From: Ulva prolifera
Lineage: Eukaryota > Chlorophyta > Ulvophyceae > Ulvales > Ulvaceae
Reading direction: 5' to 3'
DNA length: 64,000 nucleotides
Assembly: GCA_023078555.1 (NCBI GenBank)
Contig: JALAAN010000010.1
Coordinates: forward strand, 1,054,001 to 1,118,000
Made by a program: the position numbers and the translations under genes. This document shows, in pieces, positions 21,644 through 32,800 of the stretch. How positions within the stretch are numbered: position 1 is the first letter of the stretch; each line of letters begins with the position of its first letter. The notes under the pieces are model-generated. The model saw only the letters and a program-made list of their open reading frames with translations, made no database searches and had not been told where the DNA came from.

Positions 21644-24600
21644 CTATGTCAGCCAGCGCATATCCTCCCACGTCGCGGCAGCTGCAACCACCCTAGCCTT
21701 TCTGCAGCTGTCTGGCATGCCACTGGCACACGCACCACAGCCACCCACTTCTGGACGGGCATCGCCTATCCTGGCATCGCCGCTAGCAGTCCCTCCTCCG
21801 CCGACGCACTGTGTGCACTCGTAGCCACCACTCCCTCCCCCGAGCAAGCCCGCAATCGCATCGCACAGCCCAGCGTTCCCCCGCACAGCATGCATGGGGT
21901 TGTGTGAAAGATCGACCGCGAAAAGCTTCGGCAAGCTGCGCAGCGCACACAGCACACGCAGCGATCCAGCGTCGTCGATGCCGTTTCTAGCCAGGCTGAC
22001 TGTCCAGAGGGCAGTGAGCCGCGCGAGCGATGCAAGCCATTTGCAGCTCACGCTGCTTGCTGTGCGACATTCTGCGCTGAGGCCGACACCGAGGTTGTTG
22101 TCAGCGAGGTCGAGTTCGTCAAGATTCGGCATATGCATGGAGGCGATCATGCGCAGCTGGGATGTGGAGAGGTGATTGTGCGGCAGAGTCAGCATGCGCA
22201 GCGCAGGAAACGCAGCCGGTGCCTCTGGTGCGCTTTCCTGGCACTCGCGCTGTGGCGGAACGCGGAGCCAGCGATGCTTAGGGTCGGCGATGATGGGCGC
22301 CAGAGTGGCTTCCTGCACCACACGCTGAATCAGCACGCACTGCATGCTGAAGTTTGGCTGTGCAAATCGGCCACCGGCAATTGGTGCCGAAACGGCAAAG
22401 CGGGAACCATATGTCGCTCGGGGCGCAGACAAGAACTGAAAGCATGCACCCTTAAGATCACAGCACAGCGCGCAGCACACCTGCATGGGCACGCCCCACT
22501 GCGCCGCTGAAGCGGCATCGCCACAGCCGGCACCCTCAACGGTCAGCTCCTTCAGGTGAGGCAGAGCGGCAAGGGCCTGCAGGAGGGCGCCTGCGGCCGG
22601 CTCGCCGCGGGAGTTCACGACGCGCACGCCGCGCAGTTCGAGGCGCGTCAGCATGAGCAGCGAGGGGGTGTGATGCGCCAGCTCATCCGCATTCACCTCG
22701 CAGTGTCTCCATGCGCGGGGTGACTGTGCTACGATCGAGATCGACCGAAGCCGCGTGTGCCGCCCAAGCCACGCCAGATGGATTGTCTTCGCATCACGCT
22801 TAGAATGCAGCAGCGCGCGCACGCATGCGAGGTTCGGATAGGCGACCCGCGCCTCCGCCATTGCGGCCAGCACATTTCCTGCCCTGAAGGCCAGGCTGGT
22901 GAGGGCTGTGCAGTGGCTGAGGTGCTCTACGATGCGCAGACTCTGCTGCTTGGTGGCAACGACCCCACTAAGATCAAGGTTCTCCAAGTGGCTGAGGTGC
23001 CACAACCCAGCGTCCCATACAAAGTCAGCTGGCAGCAGTTCGCCCCAGCATAGCCTGGAAGCCGTGACGGTCAGGTTGCGCAGGCGTGGGAAATGCGCGA
23101 GGTTCAGGGGTCCATGTTCCCTCTGGGCAGCTGGCCAGGGTAGGTCGAGGGATGTCAGCGCGGTCTGCGTATGCATGGCCGCCACAAGCTCACCGGCGGA
23201 CACGTCGGCCTCGGCAGGGCATATGTCGACGGTGAGCGAGAGCCTCGCGAGGCGCAGCTGCGAGTTTGAGAGCGCCGCGGTGAGAGCTCGCGCCCCGGAG
23301 GGATCGAGGTAGATGTCGGAGACGACGAGGGTGCGGAGGAGCGGCGGGTGGGCACGCAGCGTGGCGGCAAGCCCCCGGCCGGGCCAGGGGCAGCGGCCGC
23401 GCCCGCGGCGCGGCTGCCCATCCCAGCCACCGCAGAATACGACGGAGTTTAGGGGCAGCGCCGGGAGGGAGGCCGCGCAGAAGAGGATGCGGGCAGAGTC
23501 GTGGCAGGGCATCTCATCGAGGGACAGGACTCCCCCATTGGCGGCGGTCGCGGTGCGCTTATCTGTGGCGTAGGAGGCTACGGCCTCGCGCTGGAGGGGG
23601 TCGGGGAGGCGGGAGATGACGGAGGGGGGGAGGGCGCCGAGGGCGGCGTAGAGGTCGTGGGGGTGCATGCATGCGGCTTGAGGGAGCATCGCCTGCAGGT
23701 GCGCTTGGCTTCACGCGGGCGCTGTTGGTGGCATTGGTGCTGCTCAAGTGGCCGGAGGAGAGGGTCTGCGGGTGAGGGCTGGGCGCGTGAAGGTCCGATG
23801 TGCCGAAACGAGATGTCGATGAATGGCACCACAGCATGCCATGCATACACCATGCGTGGATGCGGACCAGTGAGAACACCTGCCCTGTGCTTCATGAGAT
23901 GATGCAGCTTTCGAGAACGCGTGAGATGGATGGGTGCGACCAGTTGGCCTACGCACAGCGAAAGCGGGCCCGCGACATTTTACAGTCAAGGCTTCTGAAC
24001 TACTGTGTATCGGCGAACAGTACAGTTTGCTCGCCCGCGCATACACTTCGCGTGCATCTCGCCCGGGAGTGTACATGACCGCTCGCGGGCGATCAGCCCA
24101 CGCGGCAGCAGATTGTATAATCCCTGTTCGAACGATTCCACCGATCACCGATCATCGGACACCGATCAAGCCACAGACGGTACCTGTCTCAGGCACGATT
24201 AGCATGCCGCTTCTGGTACTACTCCGAGGCTGAAAGCTGCCCCAAAGTGTACACTTCACGCTGTTGACCATCTGTGTACTACAGACTTTGTAGTGCATGA
24301 CGTGGCAGAACCGTAGAGTGGCTACATGGTGCATAAGTCAACACCCCACAGTCCGCGCTCGCGACAAGCAGCTCCTACCTTCGACGCAACTTGAGACGCT
24401 TGATCATGCCCATGTGATGTCTGATATCAATGTGTAATCTGATATCGGGAGATGTTCACGTAGCAATCAGCGTGGCCGAATCCGCACCTCCAAGGCTTCA
24501 GGGCAGCTTGGTCCGCCATGTCGAGTCTCGTCATCAAGAGCCCAGTGCGGTCCGCCTGGCTCCGAGACAGCAGTGATGTCAGCCATAGCACAGGCGCACT

Positions 24601-25160
24601 CCGAGCTGCTTGTGGCGTGAGTGGGCTGCCTCGACGCCTTGAAGCCCCTGGCCATCGCTGCCGCGACACACGAGATCGCCCTCGCATACGTGTCCTTATC
24701 TTGGAGGAACGACGCCGGCTGCAAAAGGTCAGCTCTGTCTTCGCAATGAACGCTGGATTCCAGTGTGGGCGAGCTGGCCGAGCTGCGGGCGACCAGCAGT
24801 AGCACCAGATCTGGCCAATCCGCTATCACTGAAGAGATCTAGTCAACCCACACAGATTCGACAGAGAAGTACAGCGGCACTCGATGGGCGAGGGCTAGCC
24901 CGGGTGCAGGTAGAGGCGGGTCTGGGACGCACCCGCAGGGCGTGCACCGCGTCTTCGGCGTTGCAGTCACCCCAGCCGGTGACCGCAAGCCACCTACTCA
25001 TCACAGATGGGGCAAACGGTATGTCCACATCTTCTTCTATCTCTCGGAGAAGAGGAGAGAACCAGCGGCGTCTGCCCAGCTCGTAGGCCCTCGTGAACGC
25101 CAGCTCCTCCGCCTGCGTGGACTTGCCGGGACACGCCTCTGCGCCCACCGCGGTACCCAT
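21644..25160 (-). CDS. LRR2: Skp1/BTB-like plus LRR protein
   Basis: Proposed exons: a 24933-25160, b 24488-24718, c 22481-23692, d 21644-22339, all phase 0, about 788 residues. Exons a and b read as one domain: acidic DVDIPFAPSVMSRWLAV, then DAVHALR joined to PASFLQDKDTYARAI. The helix order resembles the second half of a Skp1/BTB fold; this is my inference. Exon c gives RI-type LRRs with units such as LPHLKELTVEGAG. Exon d has the clearest repeats (LPHNHLSTSQLRMIASMHM, LDELDLADNNLG, VDLSHNPMHAV) and ends ATWEDMRWLT. Donors are GTGCGN or GTGTGC and acceptors CAG. The c-d intron (141 nt) is open in frame, so 21644-23689 also reads as one 681-codon frame; retention would add 47 residues. The likely role is as a protein-binding adaptor, perhaps in ubiquitin ligation. 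Confidence 0.72.
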
Positions 25161-26542
25161 ATTCAATATTGTATTCTCCAAAACTGATGTATGACATATG
25201 ACGGGGCAGATTTGCGACCTTTGGCCCTTCACGCCGAGGTGTCGCCATCAAGCGTGGGAAAGCATTCAGGACCTCATAACTCGTTCAGCCTCAGGAATAC
25301 GGTGCCATGATACAGAGCAAGTGCGTAAAGGCTTGATCATGTGGTCCATACGGCACCGCACGTCGAAGCGGTGACGCTCCATCGGCTTTGCGGAACGAGC
25401 ACCTGTTGCGCAGAGTCACGGACGCATGCATATCTCGAGATATGCGCGATCAGGCCCACTGCCAACACTGCGGTGCATGCGCACACCCTTCAGCGATCAG
25501 GAAGTGCATCAGCCCGGTTGGACAGGGTGATAGCCGTGGCCTTGCCATCCGCGGTAGCCATGTTATTGCGACACACAATTGGCCGGCCGGTGACACTGAG
25601 CGCCTCATAAGCAATTGCATGCTCAGGCCACTCACCACCAGCCATGTGGCGCCATGGTGTGGCTGCGTTGGACCGAGTTGGTGGCTGCGATTCTGCGCTG
25701 CGCGCTGAGTTCGCGGTGCCCGACTCGCGGCCCTCATCTTTGTAATTAGGAGTGATCTCTCCACCGGCGGGCACGCCATCGGGTGTGCACAGCCAGCTTG
25801 GGTTTGTACTTCATCTGCTTGCTTCTTTCGCGGTGCTGCCCGCCTCGCCGCATTCATCCTTGCATTACAGCCGGCTCCAGAGATGTCGATGACATCAGTG
25901 TTCGCATGTCACCATGTGCGCTCTGCAACAGGCGCACTCGGACGTGCTGCGGTGTCACTCAGTGCCCGCGACATTGCCATCGCTGAAGGCCTTTGCGCCG
26001 CCATGAACCCTACTGCAGAACCCTACTGCAGAAGACACCTCGTATCCGTGGCCGAGAGCCAGCTGGCATGCATGGTCCAAAACCCCACAACCTATGGCCG
26101 CATCATGTGAAGGAACCTCACTGTATACATCTCCCAGGGAACATCGTCAGCCACGGCACGTGCTGGGCCGGAAGATGCAGCGGATTTCTCCTCCTCGTCC
26201 GACCTACGATCTACTCAGCACATCTACAGTGTGTCGAGGCACAGTGGGTCGGCCGTGGTGGAAGAGCTCTCCTTGTCTGCAGGGGCGCCGCTGGGCGACC
26301 CCAGTGCATGCTGGTCCCCGCCATCGCCCCTGCCTGTAGCTAGAGGGGTCGCTACAGAGGGCCCCCGTCGCCGATGCGCGCAGGGCGTGGCCGGGCACAT
26401 CCGCTTCAGGCCCTTCATCAGCGGCCAAACCAACTGCGGGGATGCATGCACTGGCCAGCGCTGCGGCGCCCCGACCACGCATCGCGCCTGCGCCCCTGTC
26501 GCCACACGCCATCAGGAACGTAACACACACACAGCGCCCGTG

Positions 26543-26602
26543 GGTGTGCGGTTCCTCTGGTTGTTGCTCGCCGTGCTACCTGCCTTGATTGTTGTGTCCT
26601 TG
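26543..26602 (+). mobile_element. F2 element with empty site in the duplicate
   Basis: It ends at TCCTTG followed by TAACACACAACACCC. A near-copy of that flank, starting TAACACACACACAGCGCCC, lies at 26521-26542. The duplicate (about 20001-20025) has a single TAACACACAGAGCACCC without the element. It is therefore an insertion younger than the segmental duplication, with about 21 bp of target duplicated. Confidence 0.7.
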
Positions 26603-26807
26603 TAACACACAACACCCGCCGTGCCGCCCGGCGTCGCACGTGTCGTTCCATGCACACCCAAAACTTTGTACCTGCCACATGTATGGCAGTACCGATACTG
26701 CTTTTCCGGCCCTAGGCCTTGCCAGTAGCCACAAACCAGGCAGAGTTCTTGCTTTGGGCCTCTGCGCCTTCACACACCCACCTGATTACGGCGCAGGGAT
26801 GCCGCAG

Positions 26808-26976
26808 TAGGGGATGAAGACCGTCATCGCGTCAGCAGGCCTGCCGTCTCACTAGATGACGCATGCATGGGCGTCGTGTCCACTGCTGGCCAATGCGACA
26901 GTGGCGCTGCAGGAGGAGGGGTGTGGCGCAGCCGCGCATGCGGCAGCGCGCGCCGGCGGCCTCCGCCGCCGCGTGA
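26808..26976 (+). pseudogene. Second relic of a P450 last exon
   Basis: It is the same sequence as 20313-20500 with further small deletions: GATGAAGACCGTCATCGCG, then GCGCATGCGGCAGCGCGCG and CCGCGTGAGCTG. It lies 0.85 kb from the 3' end of LRR3, so it keeps the same order relative to the LRR gene as P450 B does to LRR1. Confidence 0.75.
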
Positions 26977-27830
26977 GCTGACATTGTGCACTTGCGAGTT
27001 CTGACGCTGCTGCTTGAGGAGCTGTTCCTTGAGGAGCTGGAGGAGCTGGCATTGAGGAGCTGGCATGGGGCGCTTTCGTGTTCTGACGCTGCTGCAGACT
27101 GTGGCGGACTTGTGGAGCAGGCACGGGAGTCACACACCGCGCTGTGCGGCAGGCGTTCGTGCAGAACCTTGGATCGGAAGATACATCGGGTGCACATGTC
27201 GTCATGGAGAGTTTCGCTGCTGCCGTGTGCGAGCTGTGCGTGCCTCAGTGGCCGTCCGATGACGCGCCTACGACGACGGCGCCGTTTGTGGAATGAGGCA
27301 GCGTCACGACGATCGCCGGGCAATGTTGCCTCACGTTCGTAGACATTGCAACTCAGAGAGTTGGGATTGGTTCTTCAGATCCGGGCAATGTGGCCACATA
27401 CCTCAAAGAGCAAATGTACATGTTCAAATACAGAATATAGATGCACTTACAGAGTGATGAGAGGGACTCAGACATACGCAGGGATGAGATGGGATTGAGG
27501 CTAATTGGCCTGTGCTGTACACATGGCACCAGTGTTCACTACAGAGTCTCTAGACCATACCAGAAGCGTAGCTTACAATTTGTTGAGAGACAGCCCTGCA
27601 ATTGGAGCCGTAGCCGACTGCCACGTAGATAGCAAAACCAGACGGTGCATCCACTGTGTACTGCCTCATGTGCTACGGCCTCCCTGCTGTCTGCTCTCAA
27701 CGAGCACAGATTCCGCCATGGCTAGCCACAAAGCTTGATGGCCGGCGGCATCCTCAGCTCTGAATCCACACGCGGCGCGGAGAAACGCAGACCACCCCGT
27801 CGTGCTGCACTACGATTCACCACGCTTGGC

Positions 27831-30800
27831 TTAGGACAGCCAGCTCATGTCGTCCCAGGTGGCGGCAGTCGCTGTCACCATAGCTTCGAATTCGCGGTCG
27901 CAGTCTGGTGTGCCGATTACACTACAGCTACCCTCGTGAGAGGAGCCGTCACAGCTCCCCCCCGTCTCAGAATCGCTGCCATCACCCATTCCTTCGTCGG
28001 CCCACTCCTCACCGCCCTCCCCGCCGCAGCACCTGCATGCTGCCTGCAAATGATGGATTGCATCAAACAGCTTGCAGCTCTCCGGTAGAGCCTGGATGGG
28101 GTTGTGTGAGAGATCAACGTTGAACAGCTCCCGCAAGCCGCACAGCGCGCACAGCACGCGCAGCGCGCCCGCGTCATCGATGTCGTTCCGGGCCAAACTG
28201 ACTGTTCTCAGGGCAGTGAGCCGCACGAGCGATGCGAACCACTCCCTGCAGGCGCTGTGTGCTGTGCTGCGTGGCGCGCTGAGCTTGGCTCCGACGTTGT
28301 TGTCAGCGAGGTCGAGGTGTTCGAGGTTCGGCATGCGCAAGGAGGCGATCGTGCGGAGCTGGGATGTCGACAGGTGGTTGTGCGGCAGAGTCAGCCTGGT
28401 CAGCGCTGGAAATACCGCCGGTGTTCGTGTGCCGTCCTGGCACTCGCTCGGGGGAGCCTCAAAAGTGCGGAGCCAGCGGCGCTGGCCTTCGGTTGCAACC
28501 GCCGCTGGCACGGCCTCCTGCACCACATGCTGACTCAGCATACGCAGCATCAGCAGGTACGGAGACGTTTACAGCCGTCTCCTTTGCAGGTCGATTCCCT
28601 CCGATGGCTGAAACACCACCGGAGGGAGCCGGCCGGAAGGAGGACCGGCGACCGCACAGCACGCGGCTCGCAGAGTTGCACCCAGAGCACGCCCCGCCAT
28701 GTTCACAGCGCAGCAAAGCAGGCAGCACACCTGCGTGGGAGCGCCCCATTGGGCTGCTGACTCAGCATCATCACCGCCGGCGCCCTCGATTGTCAGCCGC
28801 TGCAGGCGAGGTAGAGACGCAAGGGCGCGCAGGAGGGCGCCTGCGGCCGGCTCGCCGCGGGAGTTCACGGTGCGCAGGCCGTGCAGTCCGAGGGTCGTCA
28901 GCGTGAGCAGCGAGGGGAGGTGCCGCGCGAGCTCCTCGACGTCCACCTGGCACTGCCTCCACACGCGGGCTGTTTCTGCTGTAATCATGACGGATTGCAC
29001 GCCCGTGTGCTGGCCCAGCCACGCCAGAGGTATCGAACTCACTTCATACCTCGACTTGAGCAGCACACACACGGCTGACAGGTTGGGGTAAACCACCCGC
29101 GCATCCGCCATCGCGTCCAGCACATTGCATGTCCGGAGGATCAGGCGACTCAGGGCTGTGCAGTGGCGTAGGTGCGCTACGATGCGCTGACTCTGTTCCT
29201 CGGTGTCGGTGACCTGCTGCAGGTCAAGCTGCTTCAAGTGGCTGAGGTGCGACAGCCCCGACTCCCACACGCAGTCCCCCGGCCGCATGTCACCCCAGCA
29301 TGGCCGGGCGTTCTGGAGGCTCAGGGTGCGCAGGCGGGGGAAATGCGACAGGTGGAGCGCGCCCCGCGCCCGCTGAGCAGCCGGCCATGGCAGGTCGAGG
29401 GACGTCAGCGCGGTCTGCGCATGCATGGCCGCCACGAGCTCACCGGCGCAGACGTCGGCCTCGTCGCGACCTATGTCGACGTCGAGCGCGAGCAGTGCGA
29501 GGCGCAGGTGCGAGTCGGAGAGCGCCGCGGCGAGAGCTCGCGCCCCTGAGGGGTCGAGGTAGACATCAGAGACGACGAGGGTGCGGAGGGCCGCGGGGTG
29601 GGCGCGCAGCGTGGCGGCGAGGCCCCGGCCGGGCCAGGGGCAGCGGCGGCGCCCGCGGCACGGCTGCCCGTCCCAGCCGGCGCAGAAAATCACAGAGGCC
29701 AGGGGCAGCGTCGGGAGGGAGGCCGCGCAGATGAGGATGCGGGCCGAGTCGTAGCAGGGCATCTCGAAGAGGGCGATGATCGGCCCGGGCGCAACATCCG
29801 CGCGATCCCTGGATGTGGCGTAGGAGGAAACAGCCTCGCGTTGGAGGGGGCAGGGGAGGCGGGCTATGACGGAGAAGGGCAGGGCGCCGAGGGCGGCGTA
29901 GAGGTCGTGGGGGTGCATGCATGCGGCTTGCGGGAGCATGGCCTGCAGGTGCACGAGGTGTCATGCGTGCTGTGAGTTCGTTGAGTTGGTGATCCTCAAG
30001 CGGCCTGCGGAGAGGTGTTGGTTGTATGGAGGGCATCCAAGATGAGCCGTTGGGTCAGGATGAAAGCTTCCAGAAGAGCACCACAGCGCGCCATGCATGG
30101 ACCCGGAGTAGCAGTGTCAGCCATGCATGCACTCTTGCGTGGGCTGTGCTGGACTCAGCTGGACATCTGACAGGGCAGTTATGAACGACCTGTCTCGAGC
30201 AAAAGGAAAAATCAGCTTGGCGCTCTGTGCGACAACTGCTCACTGGCCTATACCGGTGGCACATCCATGGAACGAGTGTTGAAGCAGCTGGAGCATGGCA
30301 AGACAGTGGAGTGGCTACATGGTCCACTATATCCACTCCCGACGAATCGCGCTTGCGGCGAGCGAGTCCTGTGTGGGCTGTGCTTAATCTAGCTCATGCA
30401 GATCTCAAGTGGATCGGGAGATGCTTACGTAGCAAAAAAATCCGCCTTCCTCACACCTCGAGGACTTCAAGGCAGCTTGGTCCCCCGTTTGGATCGATTG
30501 GCTCGTCGTCGAGAGCCCAGAGCGATCCGCCTGCCTCCGACACAGCCGTGACATCAGCCTCTGTGCACACGCAATTCGAGCTGCTTGGCGCGTCAGTGCG
30601 CTGCTGCTGCCATTCCTGGAAGCCTGCAGCCATCGATGCCGCGATAGACGATGCCGCCTTCGCGTACGTGTGCTTGTCTTGGAGGAATGCCGCCGCCTGC
30701 TCACACATGGGCCTGATTCTGATTTCTGTTTCTTTGTAGCGGTTGCAAGTTCACGCTGAGCTATGCGTGGGCACAAGCCGTAGAGGAAGTGTCGACGCGC

Positions 30801-31132
30801 CCGCTATGCCAAGAACATGCACGACACAGAATCTACGGAAACTCGTGACAGCGTCAAAGTTTCATGCAGATGTAGGCAGTGTTTCGTTTGGATCGCACCC
30901 GCAGGGCTGTCACCGCGTCGTTCACGTTGCAGACACGAGTGCCCCCCATCGCGACGGCAAACCACGTCCGCATCACAGATGGTGGAAGAGGCACGTCCAC
31001 GTCGGCTTTCATATCCAGCAGCAGAGGCGAGTGCCAGTGTTCCCACCCAGGGTCATAGGCCCGCGAGAACAGCTGCTCGGTCTCCGGCGCGGCGAGGCCT
31101 GGCCACGCCTGAGGGCCTGCCGCAGCTGCCAT
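27831..31132 (-). CDS. LRR3: Skp1/BTB-like plus LRR protein
   Basis: Proposed exons: a 30899-31132 (78 codons), b 30457-30696 (80 codons), c 28731-29942 (404 codons, the same length as LRR2), d from about 28560 to 27831. Exon a carries DVDVPLPPSVMRTWFAV and ends ALR; exon b opens AAAFLQDKHTYAKAASSI; together they form the Skp1/BTB-like module. Exon c starts after CAG with AMLPQAACMHPHDLYAALG and contains RI-type LRRs. Exon d has LPHNHLSTSQLRTIASLRM and LEHLDLADNNVG and ends ATWDDMSWLS, with an acidic insert near EEWADEGMGDGSDSE. No disrupting change is seen in the four exons. The exact acceptor of exon d is unclear, as no AG in the right phase stands next to the LSQHVVQEA start. Confidence 0.68.
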
Positions 31133-31440
31133 GTTCAAGTGTATTGCTTTCGAACCTCAAATTGATGCGTCAGTGGACAGGGTCGTGACCTGTTGGAGTC
31201 CCTTCAAGCCGAGGGTGTCGCCATCAAGCGTAGGAAAGCTCTTACTCCCTCATCACTTGTCCAGCCTAAGGCCTTCGCTGACACATAGAGAGGACCAGCT
31301 TGCAAGAGTGTCAGATTTGGTCGCATGTGTCGAGTCGCTGACGCTCCAATCCACTCGCGGACGGAGTAGCTGCCGGATACAGGCACGGGCTCATGCATGC
31401 GCAATCTGGCATAAGGCCACCCATGCGTCTGTGGACCGCC

Positions 31441-31547
31441 CCTGTGTGGCAGTCCAGTGTTGTGACCGCTCTACCACTGGACCCCTACACGTCGCGACGT
31501 ACAAGGGTCCAGTGGTAGAGCGGTCATATCTCTGGACTGCCACACGC
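31441..31547. mobile_element. Foldback element (family F3), near-perfect hairpin
   Basis: The left arm GTGTGGCAGTCCAG plus TGACCGCTCTACCACTGG is mirrored by CCAGTGGTAGAGCGGTCA plus CTGGACTGCCACAC around a short centre containing CGTCGCGACG. The words TGGTAGAGCGG look tRNA D-arm-like, but no tRNA fold results. Confidence 0.75.
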
Positions 31548-32055
31548 TGCCGCAGCTGCTCGATCTAGAGCGCGGGGAAGGTTACTTGTGGGCGCGGCAT
31601 TGCTGCACTCAGCGGCAGCACCCCACTGGCGGATGTTACAGAAGAAGCATCTAGCCAAACATATAGCGTACGGCCCACTGGGATCCGCGGCATCGAGGAG
31701 GAATCTGGTAACCGGATCCCGAATCTGGTGACAGTGTGGCAGGCTGTGTTGGGGCGCCTCGCATCATTTGGGTCTACCACCCCGAAAGCAGACCCCAGTA
31801 TTCGGATGCCAGTGGTTCCGCGTGTTCAGTCCCAAAGACCCAGCACTTGTGGCAAGGTGCCCCCGCTGTGTATATGCAGGCGGCACATACAGCGCCGTCA
31901 CGGCGCCGCTTCCGCAGAGTGGAGGGCATCTGGTGGAGTCACTCCGTTTGCATCACATTCACCTCTCACGTGTGTGGACGCTGCAACTCAGAATTGGCAG
32001 ATTTGGCTTGGGTTGAGCTCCACCTGAGAATTGGCAATATGGTCACCCACATGAA

Positions 32056-32168
32056 AAGTAAAAGTAAAGTAAATCTGAATTTACTTAGCCGTATCCTATT
32101 GGACATTGACAACTCCGAATTAACGGGACCACATATGCCGAAGGGGTAAACCACCTGGAAACCCCCCA
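32056..32168 (-). mobile_element. SINE-like repeat, minus orientation
   Basis: The tail complement AAAAGTAAAGTAAATC is followed by GCCGTATCCTATTGGAC, CCACATATGCCGAAGGGG and ACCACCTGGAAACC, matching 19696-19836 reversed. Confidence 0.75.
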
Positions 32169-32239
32169 CATGTGGGTGTGAATGTGCTCGTTCATGAATG
32201 CATACACAGGATAGGTGTCTGGGGGTGCATGGCTGCGGC

Positions 32240-32383
32240 CAGGGCGGGTGCTCGCGTGCGCGGTTGCATGGGTGTGCTGATGTGTGCTGCGTGTTGCTGG
32301 TTGCGTGGGTGTGAGGTCCCCCTGGCAGGCGCCCGTGGTGCTGCCTGCCTCGCTCGCGATGTCCTTGTAACACAGCCAACATG
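32240..32383 (+). mobile_element. F2 repeat copy
   Basis: It contains TGTGCTGCGTGTTGCTGG and GGTGCTGCCTGCCTCGC and ends GTCCTTGTAACACAG. It shares this plan with 53720-53865. Confidence 0.6.
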
Positions 32384-32800
32384 CAGGTGAGCAGTGGAGC
32401 CACGGGCGCAGGCGCAAGGAGGGCTGCGTGATGTGCATGTGCATGTGTCGGGTGCATGTGCATGTGCTACGTGCTACACATACGCCGCTGCTGCTCCCCC
32501 CTGCCGAGTCTGTGGACTTCGGGGAGCGGAGGCCTCACACTGCAAGCCTAGCGGCCTCACAGCTGGGTCCAGAGGTGTGTAACACGCGGACGGCAGAAAC
32601 AATGACTGCATGACCACGTCACTCGGGTACCTGCACCGAGGATGTCCGAGGATGTCCGAGGATGAGGCGGGTACCGCCGAAGGGGGCTGCATCGCAACTG
32701 CACCTTCCACGTGCAACTCGCCGTAAGACTCTGGACCCTACGGCTCACCTCCAGCTGGGGGCCGCCACTGCACCCGCGCTACCTCGCCACGTTTGGCCTA

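Larger units (their letters stand above)
25161..27830. other. Spacer between LRR2 and LRR3 (segmental duplication, copy 2)
   Basis: 25161-27196 is the paralogous copy of 18372-20636, without its F1 and SINE insertions but with its own F2 insertion at about 26543-26602. It holds a P450 last-exon relic (26808-26976) and a short GAGGAGCTG-type repeat at 27009-27068. No intact gene is seen. 27197-27830 is the 3' flank of LRR3. Confidence 0.65.
31133..32800. other. Spacer between LRR3 and LRR4
   Basis: No gene is supported. It contains a foldback element (31441-31547), a SINE-like copy (32056-32168), an F2 copy (32240-32383) and a short GAGGATGTCC repeat near 32637-32664. Unlike the two previous spacers it shows no recognisable P450 exon relic. 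Confidence 0.6.

Noticed and set aside
21644-23689. Single-exon 681-residue gene instead of part of LRR2
   Set aside because: The open frame is real, but the paralogues show a conserved GTGTGC donor and the segment 22340-22480 is not conserved as protein. Upstream exons a and b join in phase. The read-through form is kept as an alternative.
29300-29975. Long + strand frames opposite LRR exons (also near 22899-23573, 33606-34763 and 40675-41461)
   Set aside because: They recur antisense to every LRR exon c and follow from high GC codon bias; the minus-strand reading has the LRR periodicity and splice sites.
31500-31547. tRNA gene
   Set aside because: The D-arm-like word is part of a long hairpin; no anticodon, T arm or acceptor stem can be formed.
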